From Paenibacillus anaericanus (GTDB taxonomy: Bacteria; Bacillota; Bacilli; Paenibacillales; Paenibacillaceae), in NCBI RefSeq assembly GCF_003994475.1, contig NZ_RZNY01000001.1, positions 177,714 to 241,713 on the forward strand: DNA of 64,000 nucleotides. The letters are read 5' to 3'. Under the pieces are notes generated by a model. The model saw only the letters and a program-made list of their open reading frames with translations. It made no database searches and had not been told where the DNA came from. Made by a program: the position numbers and the translations under genes. This document shows positions 17,749-26,967 of this stretch, piece by piece. The first letter of the stretch is position 1, and every line of letters begins with the position of its first letter.

Positions 17749-18497
17749 GCTAATGTTCCTACCAATATCATTCTTGGGGACGACTTCATATCATAATTTT
17801 CCTCTTCGTACCCTCCATGTACTTTGTCCAACTGCAGACCTGCCTCGGTCAACATAGCAAGAAATCTATCGTAAGAATACAGCTTGATTCGTTCCAGATA
17901 GTGTCTCGGCTTAACTAATTCTTTGTCTCCTTCAGGTCCCTCTTGGCAAATTGTTATATGCTTCTCCACATAACCGTCTGCAATCCTACGATTCTCAATA
18001 ATAAGTTGTCCTGAATCCATCCTTTCCGAATAAGGGATCAAATGTGTTTCTATGTAGGATGGATTGAGGAAATCGATGATAAAACGTCCCTTTGGTTTTA
18101 ACATTCTAGCGATCTCTTTGAGTACTTTTGTATGCTCTTCGTCTTTCTCGAAATAACCAAATGAAGTGAACAAGTTAACGACGGCATCATATCCACCATG
18201 AAGCGGTAATTCTCGCATGTCCGCTCTCAGCCATTCAACTAGGTTATCAGGATCGTTTCGCTTTGCTTCACGCAGCAATACATCCGACAAGTCAACGCCG
18301 GTCACTTCATATCCAGCTTCCACAAGTGCCATTGAATGACGGCCCATTCCACAGCAAAGGTCGAGTAACCTCGCTCCTTGTGACAGCCCCAACCAGGAAA
18401 TCATTTTATGTACTTCACGTCTTGCTCCTTGCACATCACGGTGTTTATATACGAGTAAGTAATCCTCTCCAAAGCTTTTCTCATACCATTCAGCCAT
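17745..18497 (-). CDS. Class I SAM-dependent methyltransferase
   Basis: 250 residues. Motif I ARLLDLCCGMGRHSMALVEAG (E/DxGxG type), post-I acidic VTGVDLSD and motif IV region YDAVVNLFTSFGYF define a Rossmann-fold methyltransferase that uses S-adenosylmethionine. The substrate is unknown. The start at 18497 is preferred because GGGAGGG lies about 9 bases upstream; the ATG at 18506 touches the ribosome site. It overlaps the downstream MBL gene by 4 bp. Confidence 0.9.
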   Translation of the reverse strand: MAEWYEKSFGEDYLLVYKHRDVQGARREVHKMISWLGLSQGARLLDLCCGMGRHSMALVEAGYEVTGVDLSDVLLREAKRNDPDNLVEWLRADMRELPLHGGYDAVVNLFTSFGYFEKDEEHTKVLKEIARMLKPKGRFIIDFLNPSYIETHLIPYSERMDSGQLIIENRRIADGYVEKHITICQEGPEGDKELVKPRHYLERIKLYSYDRFLAMLTEAGLQLDKVHGGYEEENYDMKSSPRMILVGTLA

Positions 18498-18615
18498 CAC
18501 ATTCATCCCTCCCTTTGTTGTTTACGTGTAAGACTCGGTATCGTCATTCTCATTCTTTTAATTGTACCTCTACTGTTATGAAACTCAAGCTCTGATTTTG
18601 GTAAGAAATAATAAA

Positions 18616-18647
18616 AACAGCGAAAGCTATGATGGGCTTCCGCTGTT
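18616..18647 (-). terminator. Terminator of the PrsA/SurA-like gene
   Basis: On the minus strand AACAGCGGAAGC and GCTTTCGCTGTT form a stem with one mismatch, followed by TTTTATT. Confidence 0.8.
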
Positions 18648-18674
18648 CAGTCTTAAATATCTAAACTCTACTCC

Positions 18675-19874
18675 TTACTCTGAAGGAGTCTCTGTTGTAA
18701 CTTCTTCGTCTGCTTTGTCGGTCAAAGTATTAGTGATGGTAGCTTTGCTCCGAACATCTTCAAACCATGCCGCGGAAAGCTCAGATACTTGCTGGGACAC
18801 AAGCCCCTTCCGGATCTCTTCTTTCTTCTCTTCCAGCGTAGCTTCATGTGCTTCTTTGCGATCGGTCAGCTTAATTACTATATATCCTTCAGTCGTTTTG
18901 ATCGCACCGCTAATCTCATCCTTAGCCAATTTAAAGGCAGCTTCCTCTACCGCAGTTTCTTTCTCACCGCGACCATAGAAATTAGTGTCTCCACCCATGT
19001 CTTTTGTTAGCGTATCGAGCGACTTACTCTTAGCTAACTCGGCAAAATCCGCGCCACCCTCAAGTTCCTTAATAATATCGTTCGCTTCTGCTTCAGTTGC
19101 TACAAGAATAACCGAAGTGCGCACTTGTTCCGGTGTATCAAAGGATGCTTTGTAAGTGTCAAATATCTCCTTGATTTGTTCGTCGGTCACTGTAATTTGT
19201 GGTTCTAGTAACTTGGTTAATGTTAGGTTTTCACCAATAGTTTTTCTCAACACTTCCTCCGTCATTCCGGATTGAGTAAGAGCCAACTTATAGTTTTCTT
19301 CTGAACCATAATAGTCTATATACCCTTGGATCTCTTTTTGGATATCAGCTTCCGGGATGGTGATCTTAGCCTTCTCCGCTTCCTGCTTGACTAGTTCCTT
19401 TTTAATCAATGCGTCAAGGACTGTTTCTGCACCTGCACCTGGAGCTGTTAACTCATCATAAAAAACATCTTTGCTAATTTTTACTCCGTTTACAGTAGCA
19501 ACTGCCTCAGACTTGCCTTTGCCAAGTGGTTGTACAATCAATACGACAATGAGTAGAGCAGCAAGTACGAGGGAAACGATTGGCCAAACTTTACCCGACA
19601 CTGTTGGTCTCGGATTTTCAGGACTAGTAGGAATGGCTAAATTTGCAGGATCAAAATATCCTGGATTCACAACAGCATCCTTATCGTCATCAGCGAGGAC
19701 ATCCGCGTTTGGTTGTGGTTCTTCTGCAACTTCAACCTGACCCTCTTCATTTGCACCAAGTAAAGCTTGTCTCTCTTGATCTGCAGTTTCCTCAAAAACT
19801 TTCTCTGAAGTTTCTTGATCTGTTGTTTCTTCCCCCTGTGGTACCTCTAATTCTTTTTTATCTTTATCTTCCAT
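18675..19874 (-). CDS. Membrane-anchored peptidyl-prolyl isomerase-like foldase (SurA/PrsA type)
   Basis: About 399 residues. The first ~90 residues are acidic, Glu/Gln-rich and cytoplasmic. A single membrane span (VWPIVSLVLAALLIVVLIV, about residues 98-117) anchors the protein. Outside, a SurA-like chaperone domain (VNGVKISKDVFYDEL) is followed by a parvulin-type rotamase domain (about residues 260-360: VRTSVILVATEAEANDIIKEL, GGDTNFYGRGE). Such proteins help exported proteins fold. The long acidic cytoplasmic tail is atypical of the lipoprotein PrsA. The start at 19874 has GAAGGGAG upstream with a long spacing. Confidence 0.85.
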   Translation of the reverse strand: MEDKDKKELEVPQGEETTDQETSEKVFEETADQERQALLGANEEGQVEVAEEPQPNADVLADDDKDAVVNPGYFDPANLAIPTSPENPRPTVSGKVWPIVSLVLAALLIVVLIVQPLGKGKSEAVATVNGVKISKDVFYDELTAPGAGAETVLDALIKKELVKQEAEKAKITIPEADIQKEIQGYIDYYGSEENYKLALTQSGMTEEVLRKTIGENLTLTKLLEPQITVTDEQIKEIFDTYKASFDTPEQVRTSVILVATEAEANDIIKELEGGADFAELAKSKSLDTLTKDMGGDTNFYGRGEKETAVEEAAFKLAKDEISGAIKTTEGYIVIKLTDRKEAHEATLEEKKEEIRKGLVSQQVSELSAAWFEDVRSKATITNTLTDKADEEVTTETPSE

Positions 19875-20086
19875 TCGACTTGTGACTCCCTTCATTTTTT
19901 AAAGCTATTAACCACGTTCTCTTTAATGACTTTAACAGAATACTCCTAACTTAACATTAAAGAATAATTAAAATAAGTGACGTGTTTTTTAATTTTATTT
20001 TAAGAAACATCCTAACCTAGGCATCCCGATTTCTTTTATCTGCCGAAAAGTAGTAAAATAATGAGGTAAAACAAGTTTGGGAGGAT

Positions 20087-21451
20087 ATGACAACCATGAA
20101 TTATGAAACCTATTTCCAAAATCACAGAGAACAACACTTAGAAGAGCTTAAAGAGTTGCTCAGAATTCCAAGCATTTCAGCACTATCAGAGCACAAATCA
20201 GATATTACTCAAGCGGCGAACTGGATAGCTGATAAACTTCGCCAAGCGGGAATGGACAAAGTTGAGGTTCATCCTACGACAGGAAACCCTGTAATATACG
20301 CGGAACATCTACAAGCTCCTGGTTGCCCCACAGTATTAGTCTACGGACATTACGACGTACAACCTGTCGACCCACTGCACTTGTGGGAAACACCGCCATT
20401 CGAACCTACGATCCGAGACGGGAAATTATACGCACGTGGTGCAACAGATGATAAAGGCCAACTGTTCCTTCATATCAAGGCGGTTGAAGCGATCCTCAAA
20501 GAAGAGCAAAAACTTCCTGTTAACATTAAGTTCTGCATCGAGGGTGAAGAAGAAATATCTAGCCCGAGTCTACCTGCTTTTTTGGAATCCCATGCGGAGA
20601 TGCTTGCTGCCGACGCTATCTTGATCTCAGACACCTCATTACTTGAACCCGGTAAACCTGCCATTTGCACTGGACTTCGTGGCTTATGCGAGCTAGAGAT
20701 TTCCGTACATACTGCGAATACAGATCTTCATTCCGGTACGTTCGGGGGAGGAGTTCCCAATGCACTTCATGCGCTCGTTTCCCTGTTAACTTCACTTCAC
20801 GATGAACAGGGTCGTGTCGCTGTAGAGGGATTTTACGAAGGAGTACATGATCTGACCCCAGAGATGCGTGAGGAATTTGCCAAACAGAAATTTAATGAAG
20901 ATAAATTAAAAACTAGCCTCGGATTAGATTCATTATACGGAGAAGAAGGGTTTTCTTTCGTGGAAAGAACAGGGGCCCGTCCAACCTTAGAATTGAACGG
21001 GGTATATGGCGGCTTCCAAGGTGAAGGTTCTAAGACGGTAATACCTAAAGAAGCTCATGCTAAGATTACTTGCCGTTTGGTGGGGCAACAAGATCCTCAA
21101 GCTACACTCGACAAAGTCGAACGCCACTTGCATGCAAATATTCAATCCGGCGCTAAGATCACGGTGGTGAAAGGTGAAAGTGCCCGTGCATTTACCATAG
21201 ATCCTTCAGACCCTATGTTGCAAAAAGCAGCAGATGCCTACGAGCGTATCTATGGTACTCGTGCCCTATTCACGCAAGATGGTGGGTCCATTCCAATCGT
21301 TGAAACATTATCCCGGGTATTATCAGCTCCTGCTGTCATGATGGGATTCGGCCTTCCGGATGAAAATCTGCATGCACCAAATGAACATTTTAACTTGGAG
21401 AATTTCGATAAAGGGATGCTGACCATCGTCGAATACTTGAAATCACTCTAA
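20087..21451 (+). CDS. M20 family dipeptidase / metallopeptidase
   Basis: 454 residues. Metal ligands of the M20 family are visible: YGHYDVQPVDP (His, Asp), ATDDKGQLF (bridging Asp), IEGEEEISSPS (catalytic Glu pair) and the C-terminal HAPNEHFNLENF (His). The middle dimerisation domain contains HSGTFGGGVPNALHAL. Members hydrolyse dipeptides or N-acyl amino acids in the cytoplasm. Two starts are possible: ATG 20087 is only 2 bases from GGGAGG, and ATG 20096 is 11 bases away; the second may be the main one. Flanked by a bidirectional terminator. Confidence 0.93.
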   Translation: MTTMNYETYFQNHREQHLEELKELLRIPSISALSEHKSDITQAANWIADKLRQAGMDKVEVHPTTGNPVIYAEHLQAPGCPTVLVYGHYDVQPVDPLHLWETPPFEPTIRDGKLYARGATDDKGQLFLHIKAVEAILKEEQKLPVNIKFCIEGEEEISSPSLPAFLESHAEMLAADAILISDTSLLEPGKPAICTGLRGLCELEISVHTANTDLHSGTFGGGVPNALHALVSLLTSLHDEQGRVAVEGFYEGVHDLTPEMREEFAKQKFNEDKLKTSLGLDSLYGEEGFSFVERTGARPTLELNGVYGGFQGEGSKTVIPKEAHAKITCRLVGQQDPQATLDKVERHLHANIQSGAKITVVKGESARAFTIDPSDPMLQKAADAYERIYGTRALFTQDGGSIPIVETLSRVLSAPAVMMGFGLPDENLHAPNEHFNLENFDKGMLTIVEYLKSL

Positions 21452-21454
21452 GTA

Positions 21455-21508
21455 AATAAGACCGAAAAAAGCAGCCTCATATGTAGGCTGCTTTTTTTCG
21501 GTCTTATT
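21455..21508. terminator. Bidirectional terminator
   Basis: AATAAGACCGAAAAAAGCAGCC pairs with its near-complement around ATATG; the inner GCAGCC stem is followed by T7 on the plus strand and A-to-T tract on the minus strand. It serves both the peptidase and the convergent AraC gene. Confidence 0.92.
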
Positions 21509-22424
21509 TTTCTGCAACAGGCATATACAAATCTATCCCACCTGTATGCTGATTATCATCAAACCCCAGATGTTCCTCTAACCATTGATGCTTGCCATAT
21601 ATATATTTACTGTCTTTCATCCAGTTACTAAAACGGACCCATGCTTTTTCTATTTCAGGCCCCATGTTACCGTTATCTCCCTGACTTACACTTGTGACCG
21701 CATATAGCCCACCGCTTAACATTTTCACTTGAACATGTTCATCACAGGCAACCACAGAATCGTCAATTGTAACACAAACCTCATAGCCGTATTCCTCTTG
21801 ATCCGGAGAAGATGGGCTTGGATTATTATATCCGAATATACGCAATTTCTGCTCATTAATGTCTAAGCCAAGGTTATTTAACCAGCTTGTCATGACCGCA
21901 AAGGCTCTCGTCTCAGGTTCCTTCCCATAATAACAATAATAAGCGACTCTGATAGGTTCCAGTTCTTTGAGAACTTTAATATCAGGGTATTTCTCAAGCA
22001 GCTCCTTATCTTGAATATCAAAATATTTGTCCATTATATTCACCCTTTCAAAATGATACGATTTATCCTGTTTCCTGAAATCACTAGGCATAGACCCCGT
22101 AATTCGTTTGAATGCTCTAGAAAAAGAATCTCCACTCTCAAAGTCATACAACACAGCTATATCAATTAGGGGGAGACTACTCTTCACTACTTCCGGTACA
22201 GCCAGACTAATTCTACGGCATCTAATATATTCCTTTACGGTGTATCCTACGAGCGCAAAGAACATCCGATAGTAATTGGACAGGGACATGTATGCTTCCT
22301 GTGCGACAATTTGAAGATCGATTTTGTTCTCCAGATTATTCTCAATGTAGTCTATAGATCTTTGTATTCGTTCGTAGTAGTTCAATCGGAGGCACTCCTT
22401 ATATTCATCTCGAGATAACTTCAT
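21504..22424 (-). CDS. AraC family regulator with GyrI-like effector domain
   Basis: About 306 residues. The N-terminal half is the AraC/XylS double helix-turn-helix (YIENNLENKIDLQIVAQEAYMS and DIAVLYDFESGDSFSRAFKRITG, roughly residues 25-115). The C-terminal half (about 145-306) matches the GyrI-like small-molecule binding fold (EPIRVAYYCYYG, GYEVCVTIDD, GGLYAVTSV). It likely activates genes in response to a small ligand; the adjacent ABC importer is one possible target but no site is seen. The start is uncertain: ATG 22424 is chosen, a TTG at 22445 is also in frame. Confidence 0.88.
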   Translation of the reverse strand: MKLSRDEYKECLRLNYYERIQRSIDYIENNLENKIDLQIVAQEAYMSLSNYYRMFFALVGYTVKEYIRCRRISLAVPEVVKSSLPLIDIAVLYDFESGDSFSRAFKRITGSMPSDFRKQDKSYHFERVNIMDKYFDIQDKELLEKYPDIKVLKELEPIRVAYYCYYGKEPETRAFAVMTSWLNNLGLDINEQKLRIFGYNNPSPSSPDQEEYGYEVCVTIDDSVVACDEHVQVKMLSGGLYAVTSVSQGDNGNMGPEIEKAWVRFSNWMKDSKYIYGKHQWLEEHLGFDDNQHTGGIDLYMPVAEK

Positions 22425-22496
22425 AATAATATAGAATAGCTCCAATCATCCGACTTTTTTTCCAGAAATTTTGATTATGGTTCTTATCATTCACAT

Positions 22497-22550
22497 CAAA
22501 AAAAGCCCTCTATCCCCTCTCATATATCATGAGAAGTTCAAGAGAGCTTG
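22497..22550 (-). terminator. Terminator of the ABC importer operon
   Basis: On the minus strand AGCTCTCT and AGAGGGCT close a branched stem with an inner CTCATGATATATGAG hairpin, followed by TTTTTTT (22503-22497). Confidence 0.75.
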
Positions 22551-22553
22551 TCT

Positions 22554-23306
22554 TTATTTTCGCCACTTCATAAATCTATGCTCGAGATAATCCACACTCA
22601 GAAATAAAATGAAGCCGACCAAGCTAAACAACATAATGCCGGCATACATCTCCGAATAGTTCATCCTTAACCAAGCGTCCATAATAAAATATCCCATACC
22701 ATATTCCGTTCCATAAATCTCAGTAAAAAACAGCACCGATATCGCCGTTCCAAGTGAAATACGGATGGTACTCAGAATCACGGATAATGCACCCGGTAAG
22801 GTAACATGCCAGAACTTCTCTACCCGATCCGCCCCAATGCTGCTGAGTACATCATACGTATTGTCTGGAATCGCTTTGACTCCATCACGAACAGATATAA
22901 TGATCTGGAAGAGCAGGATCAACATGATCATCAGAATTTTCGAAGTCTCGCCCAGCCCAAAAAATAACATTACAACGGGCAATAAAGCTATTTTTGGAAT
23001 AGGATAGGTTAAGTAAACTACAGGGTCTAAAATTTTATTCCACCGCGGGGAGCGTCCCATCAATATACCTATAGATAGCCCTAGGATTAACGCCAATACC
23101 ACCCCTGCAAATACCCGAAACAAACTATACCCTACATGAATTGCGATCTCTTGGCCATCCAAATGTAGCATAGATGCGTAAACGTCTAATGGATTAGGAA
23201 GAATCGACTTATTAATGACGATATAAAGAAGATACCAAATCACATTCATACCTAGAAAAACAAACAACAGTCTTATCAGATGAGGGATTTGCTTTTTTTT
23301 CACCAT
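22554..23306 (-). CDS. ABC importer permease (SsuC/TauC family)
   Basis: A 250-residue permease with about six membrane spans. The EAA loop is SSIGADRVEKFWHVTLPGALS (around residues 150-170), typical of nitrate/sulfonate/taurine-type permeases, as is the GLSIGILMGRSPRWNKILDPVVY stretch. It forms the channel with the ATPase encoded just upstream; the two genes overlap by 7 bp. Substrate unknown, possibly an organosulfur compound, nitrate or a pyrimidine precursor. Confidence 0.92.
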   Translation of the reverse strand: MVKKKQIPHLIRLLFVFLGMNVIWYLLYIVINKSILPNPLDVYASMLHLDGQEIAIHVGYSLFRVFAGVVLALILGLSIGILMGRSPRWNKILDPVVYLTYPIPKIALLPVVMLFFGLGETSKILMIMLILLFQIIISVRDGVKAIPDNTYDVLSSIGADRVEKFWHVTLPGALSVILSTIRISLGTAISVLFFTEIYGTEYGMGYFIMDAWLRMNYSEMYAGIMLFSLVGFILFLSVDYLEHRFMKWRK

Positions 23307-24076
23307 TTCTCCTGCATTACCTTTCTGATTCTCTTAGTCTGTGCGAAGAATTCATCACTATCTCGCTTGTCTTCATGACTGATTTGAAATACCGGATTAT
23401 CGATGATAACCGGAGGTTCCTCCTTGTTGGAAGGCATGACTACAATCTTCTCACCAAGTAAAATCGCTTCTTCCACATCATGAGTCACAAATAACGTAGT
23501 TGTCGGATGAGAAATCCAATTTTCCAGGAAAATGGTTTGAATCTCTTCACGTGTAATGGCATCCAGTGCGGAGAAAGGCTCATCCAGCAGCATAATTTCA
23601 GGTAAAATAGCAAACGCTCTAGCAATCGCTACCCGTTGCTGTTGTCCCCCACTAAGAGATAGAGGATAGCGCTGAGCCAAATCAGCAATACCCATAGCAG
23701 TGAGCCAACTTGTGATTTGCTGCTCTTGCTGCCCTTTGGTATGACGACCAGAATCACTAATTCTCATCGCCATTCTAATGTTTGAATGGACCGTCTTCCA
23801 AGGAAGAAGACCATAATTCTGTGGTACAAGTCCAATGAGAGCTGTGCCTTGTTTACGTAGAGATTGATCATTGAACTTAATCTCTCCTGTATATGACTGT
23901 ACCAGTCCCGCAATAGCACGCAATAATGTTGATTTGCCGCAACCAGAAGGACCAATCATCGTATAGATACTATGCTCGGGCAGACATAAATCCATCTGCT
24001 CCAGCGCTAAATGACCCTCTTGATATTCCACAGTTAAGCTATTAATTTCAAGTCCTTTATTTCTTGAATACGACAT
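23300..24076 (-). CDS. ABC importer ATP-binding protein (SsuB/TauB family)
   Basis: 258 residues with Walker A GPSGCGKSTLLRAIAG (about residues 41-56), signature LSGGQQQRVAIARAFA, Walker B IMLLDEPFSALD and switch His in LFVTHDVEEA. The sequence falls in the nitrate/sulfonate/taurine ATPase group. It overlaps the binding-protein gene upstream by 20 bp and the permease downstream by 7 bp, so the three are one translationally coupled operon. Confidence 0.94.
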   Translation of the reverse strand: MSYSRNKGLEINSLTVEYQEGHLALEQMDLCLPEHSIYTMIGPSGCGKSTLLRAIAGLVQSYTGEIKFNDQSLRKQGTALIGLVPQNYGLLPWKTVHSNIRMAMRISDSGRHTKGQQEQQITSWLTAMGIADLAQRYPLSLSGGQQQRVAIARAFAILPEIMLLDEPFSALDAITREEIQTIFLENWISHPTTTLFVTHDVEEAILLGEKIVVMPSNKEEPPVIIDNPVFQISHEDKRDSDEFFAQTKRIRKVMQEKW

Positions 24077-25025
24077 CCGAGATCACTTCTTCTAGTGAAA
24101 TGTCTTTGGTTAATAATCCTTTCTCTTTTGCCCATGCAAATGCTGCCTCTACCTCTTTCACATCCACTTGATACGCGGGTACGTATTCAGGTACTGTGAT
24201 TTCATCTTTTAAAGTTTCAGGATAACCTATTTCTTTAATAATCAGGTCAATATACTCTGCTTGATCATGAGATTTCAAATATTCTACCGCATCATCATAA
24301 GCCGCATACATCGCAGCAATTTCTTTGGACTTTGCACTGATTACTTCTTGTGGAAATGCTAGAATGAACGGGTTCACTCCTGCTAGCTTAGTTGAACTTA
24401 ATACTTGGAGTCCTGAAGCTTTTCCCATCGTTACAAAAGGCTCTGGCAATATAGCCGCATCCGATTTTTTATTCTTAAGCAATTCTAAGCGAGTTGGGAT
24501 TTGTGGTACTTCTGTTACATTAATATCAGCTTCGCTCAGACCCGCTTGCTTCAACATCATAGCAACAGTATATTCTGTAGATGTATTCTTAGACAAAATA
24601 ACAGATTTCCCTTTTAAGTCCTTCACATCTTTTATTTCATCATTACCGGTTAACAAATCGAATTCACCAAAGGTTGTACTTGTTGCTTTCACATCTAATC
24701 CAGCTTCATTATAAATGGCTAAGGCCACTAAATCTGCACTAATTCCATCCAGTTTATCTGCTTGGAAAGCGACATCACGATCTTTGGCGCTTTTAAATGT
24801 TTCAATATTCAAGGTAACTCCATGTTCCTTATCAAAACCTTGTTCATGGGCGATGATAAATGGAATGGCATCGATCGAAGGTAACAATCCGAGAGACAAT
24901 ACAGGGATTTCCTTGTCCTCTGCTGAATTAGCTTCTTTATTCGTGCTGCAACCGACAGCAAGTGCGCTAATAACAACCACCAACATTAACACCATGATTA
25001 CTTGTTTCGTCTTACTATTTCTCAT
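24057..25025 (-). CDS. ABC importer substrate-binding lipoprotein (SsuA/THI5-like)
   Basis: 322 residues. The lipoprotein signal peptide has lipobox ALAVGC (Cys near residue 26). The mature part is a NMT1/THI5-like binding protein: LGLLPSIDAIPFIIAHEQGFDKEHG, LKGKSVILSKNTSTEYTVAMMLKQAGLS and AAILPEPFVTMGKASG (key segments). These proteins bind sulfonates, nitrate or thiamine-pyrimidine precursors; the ligand here is not determinable. It is the first gene of the operon; no riboswitch was recognised in the 250 bp upstream. Confidence 0.92.
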   Translation of the reverse strand: MRNSKTKQVIMVLMLVVVISALAVGCSTNKEANSAEDKEIPVLSLGLLPSIDAIPFIIAHEQGFDKEHGVTLNIETFKSAKDRDVAFQADKLDGISADLVALAIYNEAGLDVKATSTTFGEFDLLTGNDEIKDVKDLKGKSVILSKNTSTEYTVAMMLKQAGLSEADINVTEVPQIPTRLELLKNKKSDAAILPEPFVTMGKASGLQVLSSTKLAGVNPFILAFPQEVISAKSKEIAAMYAAYDDAVEYLKSHDQAEYIDLIIKEIGYPETLKDEITVPEYVPAYQVDVKEVEAAFAWAKEKGLLTKDISLEEVISDVVFKK

Positions 25026-25202
25026 AACTCTCTCCAGCCTCCATCTCTTCTCTAAAAAATCTTCTATGTTGAATCATCCCTTGCGTATTTATTCACAAAG
25101 GGACATGTCAAAGCAGCCCAATGCCTTCTTAGCAGGAATTGAGTAATGTCATTTTACACCATACATCATATTTTGTATATTTAAAATTAAAACATTACAG
25201 AC

Positions 25203-25248
25203 AAAAAACCTTCTTTTCCTCCCTATTGAATAGAGATGAAAAAGAAGG
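25203..25248 (-). terminator. Terminator of the interrupted LuxR gene
   Basis: CCTTCTTTT...AAAAGAAGG with an inner CTATT/AATAG pairing, followed on the minus strand by TTTTTT (25208-25203). It lies 30 bp past the stop codon of the LuxR fragment and is the natural end of that host gene. Confidence 0.85.
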
Positions 25249-25278
25249 CTTACGGTTTTCTTCGCTCTAAAAAAACCG

Positions 25279-25368
25279 TCAGATTATTATCTCCCCAAGC
25301 TTAATCAGTTCGACTACCGCCTGAGCCCGACCTTTGACGTTCAGTTTCTGCATTACATTCGTAACGTG
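25279..25368 (-). pseudogene. 3' end of a LuxR-family regulator split by the prophage
   Basis: On the minus strand the last 29 codons read HVTNVMQKLNVKGRAQAVVE and on to LIKLGEIII, then stop. This is the recognition-helix end of a LuxR/GerE helix-turn-helix (usually preceded by TVKT). Immediately upstream of the His codon the frame diverges (Leu, then stop codon TGA). The remaining 5' part is absent and is expected beyond the far end of the prophage. In the lysogen the regulator lacks its C-terminus unless attR supplies a substitute end. It was probably a response regulator with a LuxR output domain. Confidence 0.88.
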
Positions 25369-25378
25369 TAATCAAGCA
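25345..25378. other. Left attachment site (attL) of the prophage, approximate
   Basis: Similarity to the host LuxR gene stops at about 25368 and the integrase stop codon is at 25390, so the crossover must lie close to here, within or next to ATTACATTCGTAACGTG. Large serine integrases share only a short core between att sites, so the exact dinucleotide cannot be set from one end. Confidence 0.65.
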
Positions 25379-25389
25379 CGCAATAAAAA

Positions 25390-26961
25390 TTAACCGAGAA
25401 CTGTATGCATTTCAATTCGTCCGTTCTTATCTACATCGATTTTTTCGATTAACTTTATCAAGGTATTACGTATAGACTCAGCGTTGTCGTAATTCGATTG
25501 GTTTTCCAAGAATACAAGTGCTTCTTCTAAAGTATTTTTTAAAACGGTCCAATCTCGATGATCATCAACCTTTTTATTTAACGATTTGAGTTTGCTTTCT
25601 GATTCCGTGATTTCTTTATCATACATTCCCTTTTCAAATTCGTACTGATCATCACTCAGTTCATTGAGCATATGTTGCCGACGCAATTCGAATAATAGCT
25701 TTCGATTCTCAATTATTTTATTCTCGATTTTTTTTATGTCTTTTCCATAGCTGTTTTCTTTAAAGCTATAAAGGGATTCTACATCCCTCTGTGCGCTAGT
25801 CATATTTATTTTCTCGCGCATCAGTTTTATTGCAGTTTCAATAATTTGATCGCGCAAAGGTATATAAGGCATCCATTTCGCATTTATACATCCCTTTTCT
25901 CCTTGGCGCCTTCTCTTACTACACATCAAGTATCGATACTCTTTACCTCCATCACGACTCTTACCTTTCATTGTCACCATAGCGGATCCACAATCCTTAC
26001 AAAACATTATTTTAGCGAAAGCATTCTTGAATGCGCGACTACCGCCACGTTTGCCACCACCGCGAACCAATCTTAACTCCTGCGCTAACTTGAAGTCTTC
26101 CACAGAAATTATTTCTGGATGAGTTTGAAAGCTTGTCCGGTTGTATGATTCGGGATCACGAGCAACTAGTCTCTTCTGCCTATTTTGTAAGTCATCTATA
26201 TCATCGTAAAACTGCTTCATTTCGTATTTACCAGAAACTAAGTACCCTGTGTAATTTTCATTTTGGAGTATGCGTTGTATCGTTGATACCCCCCACAACC
26301 CTCCCTTAGGACTAGGAATCAAATGAACAGGGTCGTTGAGATAGTTAACTATGGCCTTTTCTCCCATACCTTTTCTGATGTACATATTAAATATACTCTT
26401 AATGATCTCTGCTTGGTCAGAAATAATTTCTAATGTTTTTCGACCTTCAACCTCTACTTTGTTATAGCCGAAAGGTGGGATGCTACCTGTGAAATTACCC
26501 TTCAGGGCTGATTGGCGAATTCCTCTCTTCGAGGATGTGCTTATGTTTTCTGATTGCTTCTGATTGACAGAGGAAATAATGCCAAATATCATTTCGTTAT
26601 CTTCTTTGGCAGAATCGTACATGTCTTCAATCGATACGAGTCGGATACCAAGCGCATTTACAAGGATTCTTTTTAAAGAGATCGAATCCAATGTATCCCG
26701 ACTAAACCGTGATAGGGAAGCGAACCATATTTCGTTGAATTCACCATTCTTTGCATCCTGGATCATTTCTTTAACATCGTCACGGTCCATTATGGTTGTT
26801 GCCGTTCCCCGATCCAAATACACATAATCAACTTCTTTTCCCTCTTTAGCTACCGTCTCTCTTATCAATCCTTCTTGGTGCTCTGGACTATCCTTTTGTG
26901 AATCTTTAAGCGTTGAAACGCGGACATAAGCCCGCGTCCTTTTCTTATTCTTGATTTTCAT
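25390..26961 (-). CDS. Large serine integrase
   Basis: 523 residues, usual length of the large serine recombinases. The catalytic domain begins RAYVRVSTLKDSQKDS with the nucleophile Ser17; LDRGTATTIMDRDDVKEM and SLSRFSRDT give the conserved Arg residues. Then come the recombinase domain (about residues 160-270, including GIRQSALKGNFTGSIPPFGY), a zinc ribbon (CKDC...C) and a coiled-coil (about 395-460). It integrates phage DNA between attP and attB; excision would need a directionality factor. Its 3' end abuts attL. Translation starts 7 bp after the stop of a 61-residue gene. Confidence 0.96.
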   Translation of the reverse strand: MKIKNKKRTRAYVRVSTLKDSQKDSPEHQEGLIRETVAKEGKEVDYVYLDRGTATTIMDRDDVKEMIQDAKNGEFNEIWFASLSRFSRDTLDSISLKRILVNALGIRLVSIEDMYDSAKEDNEMIFGIISSVNQKQSENISTSSKRGIRQSALKGNFTGSIPPFGYNKVEVEGRKTLEIISDQAEIIKSIFNMYIRKGMGEKAIVNYLNDPVHLIPSPKGGLWGVSTIQRILQNENYTGYLVSGKYEMKQFYDDIDDLQNRQKRLVARDPESYNRTSFQTHPEIISVEDFKLAQELRLVRGGGKRGGSRAFKNAFAKIMFCKDCGSAMVTMKGKSRDGGKEYRYLMCSKRRRQGEKGCINAKWMPYIPLRDQIIETAIKLMREKINMTSAQRDVESLYSFKENSYGKDIKKIENKIIENRKLLFELRRQHMLNELSDDQYEFEKGMYDKEITESESKLKSLNKKVDDHRDWTVLKNTLEEALVFLENQSNYDNAESIRNTLIKLIEKIDVDKNGRIEMHTVLG

Positions 26962-26967
26962 ACCACG

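Noticed and set aside
13288..21508. Long perfect inverted repeats as possible insertion-sequence ends
   Set aside because: Each is a short bidirectional terminator between convergent genes with T-runs; no transposase and no target duplications.
25026..25202. Riboswitch upstream of the ABC importer
   Set aside because: No conserved THI, SAM or other riboswitch core was recognised in this stretch.
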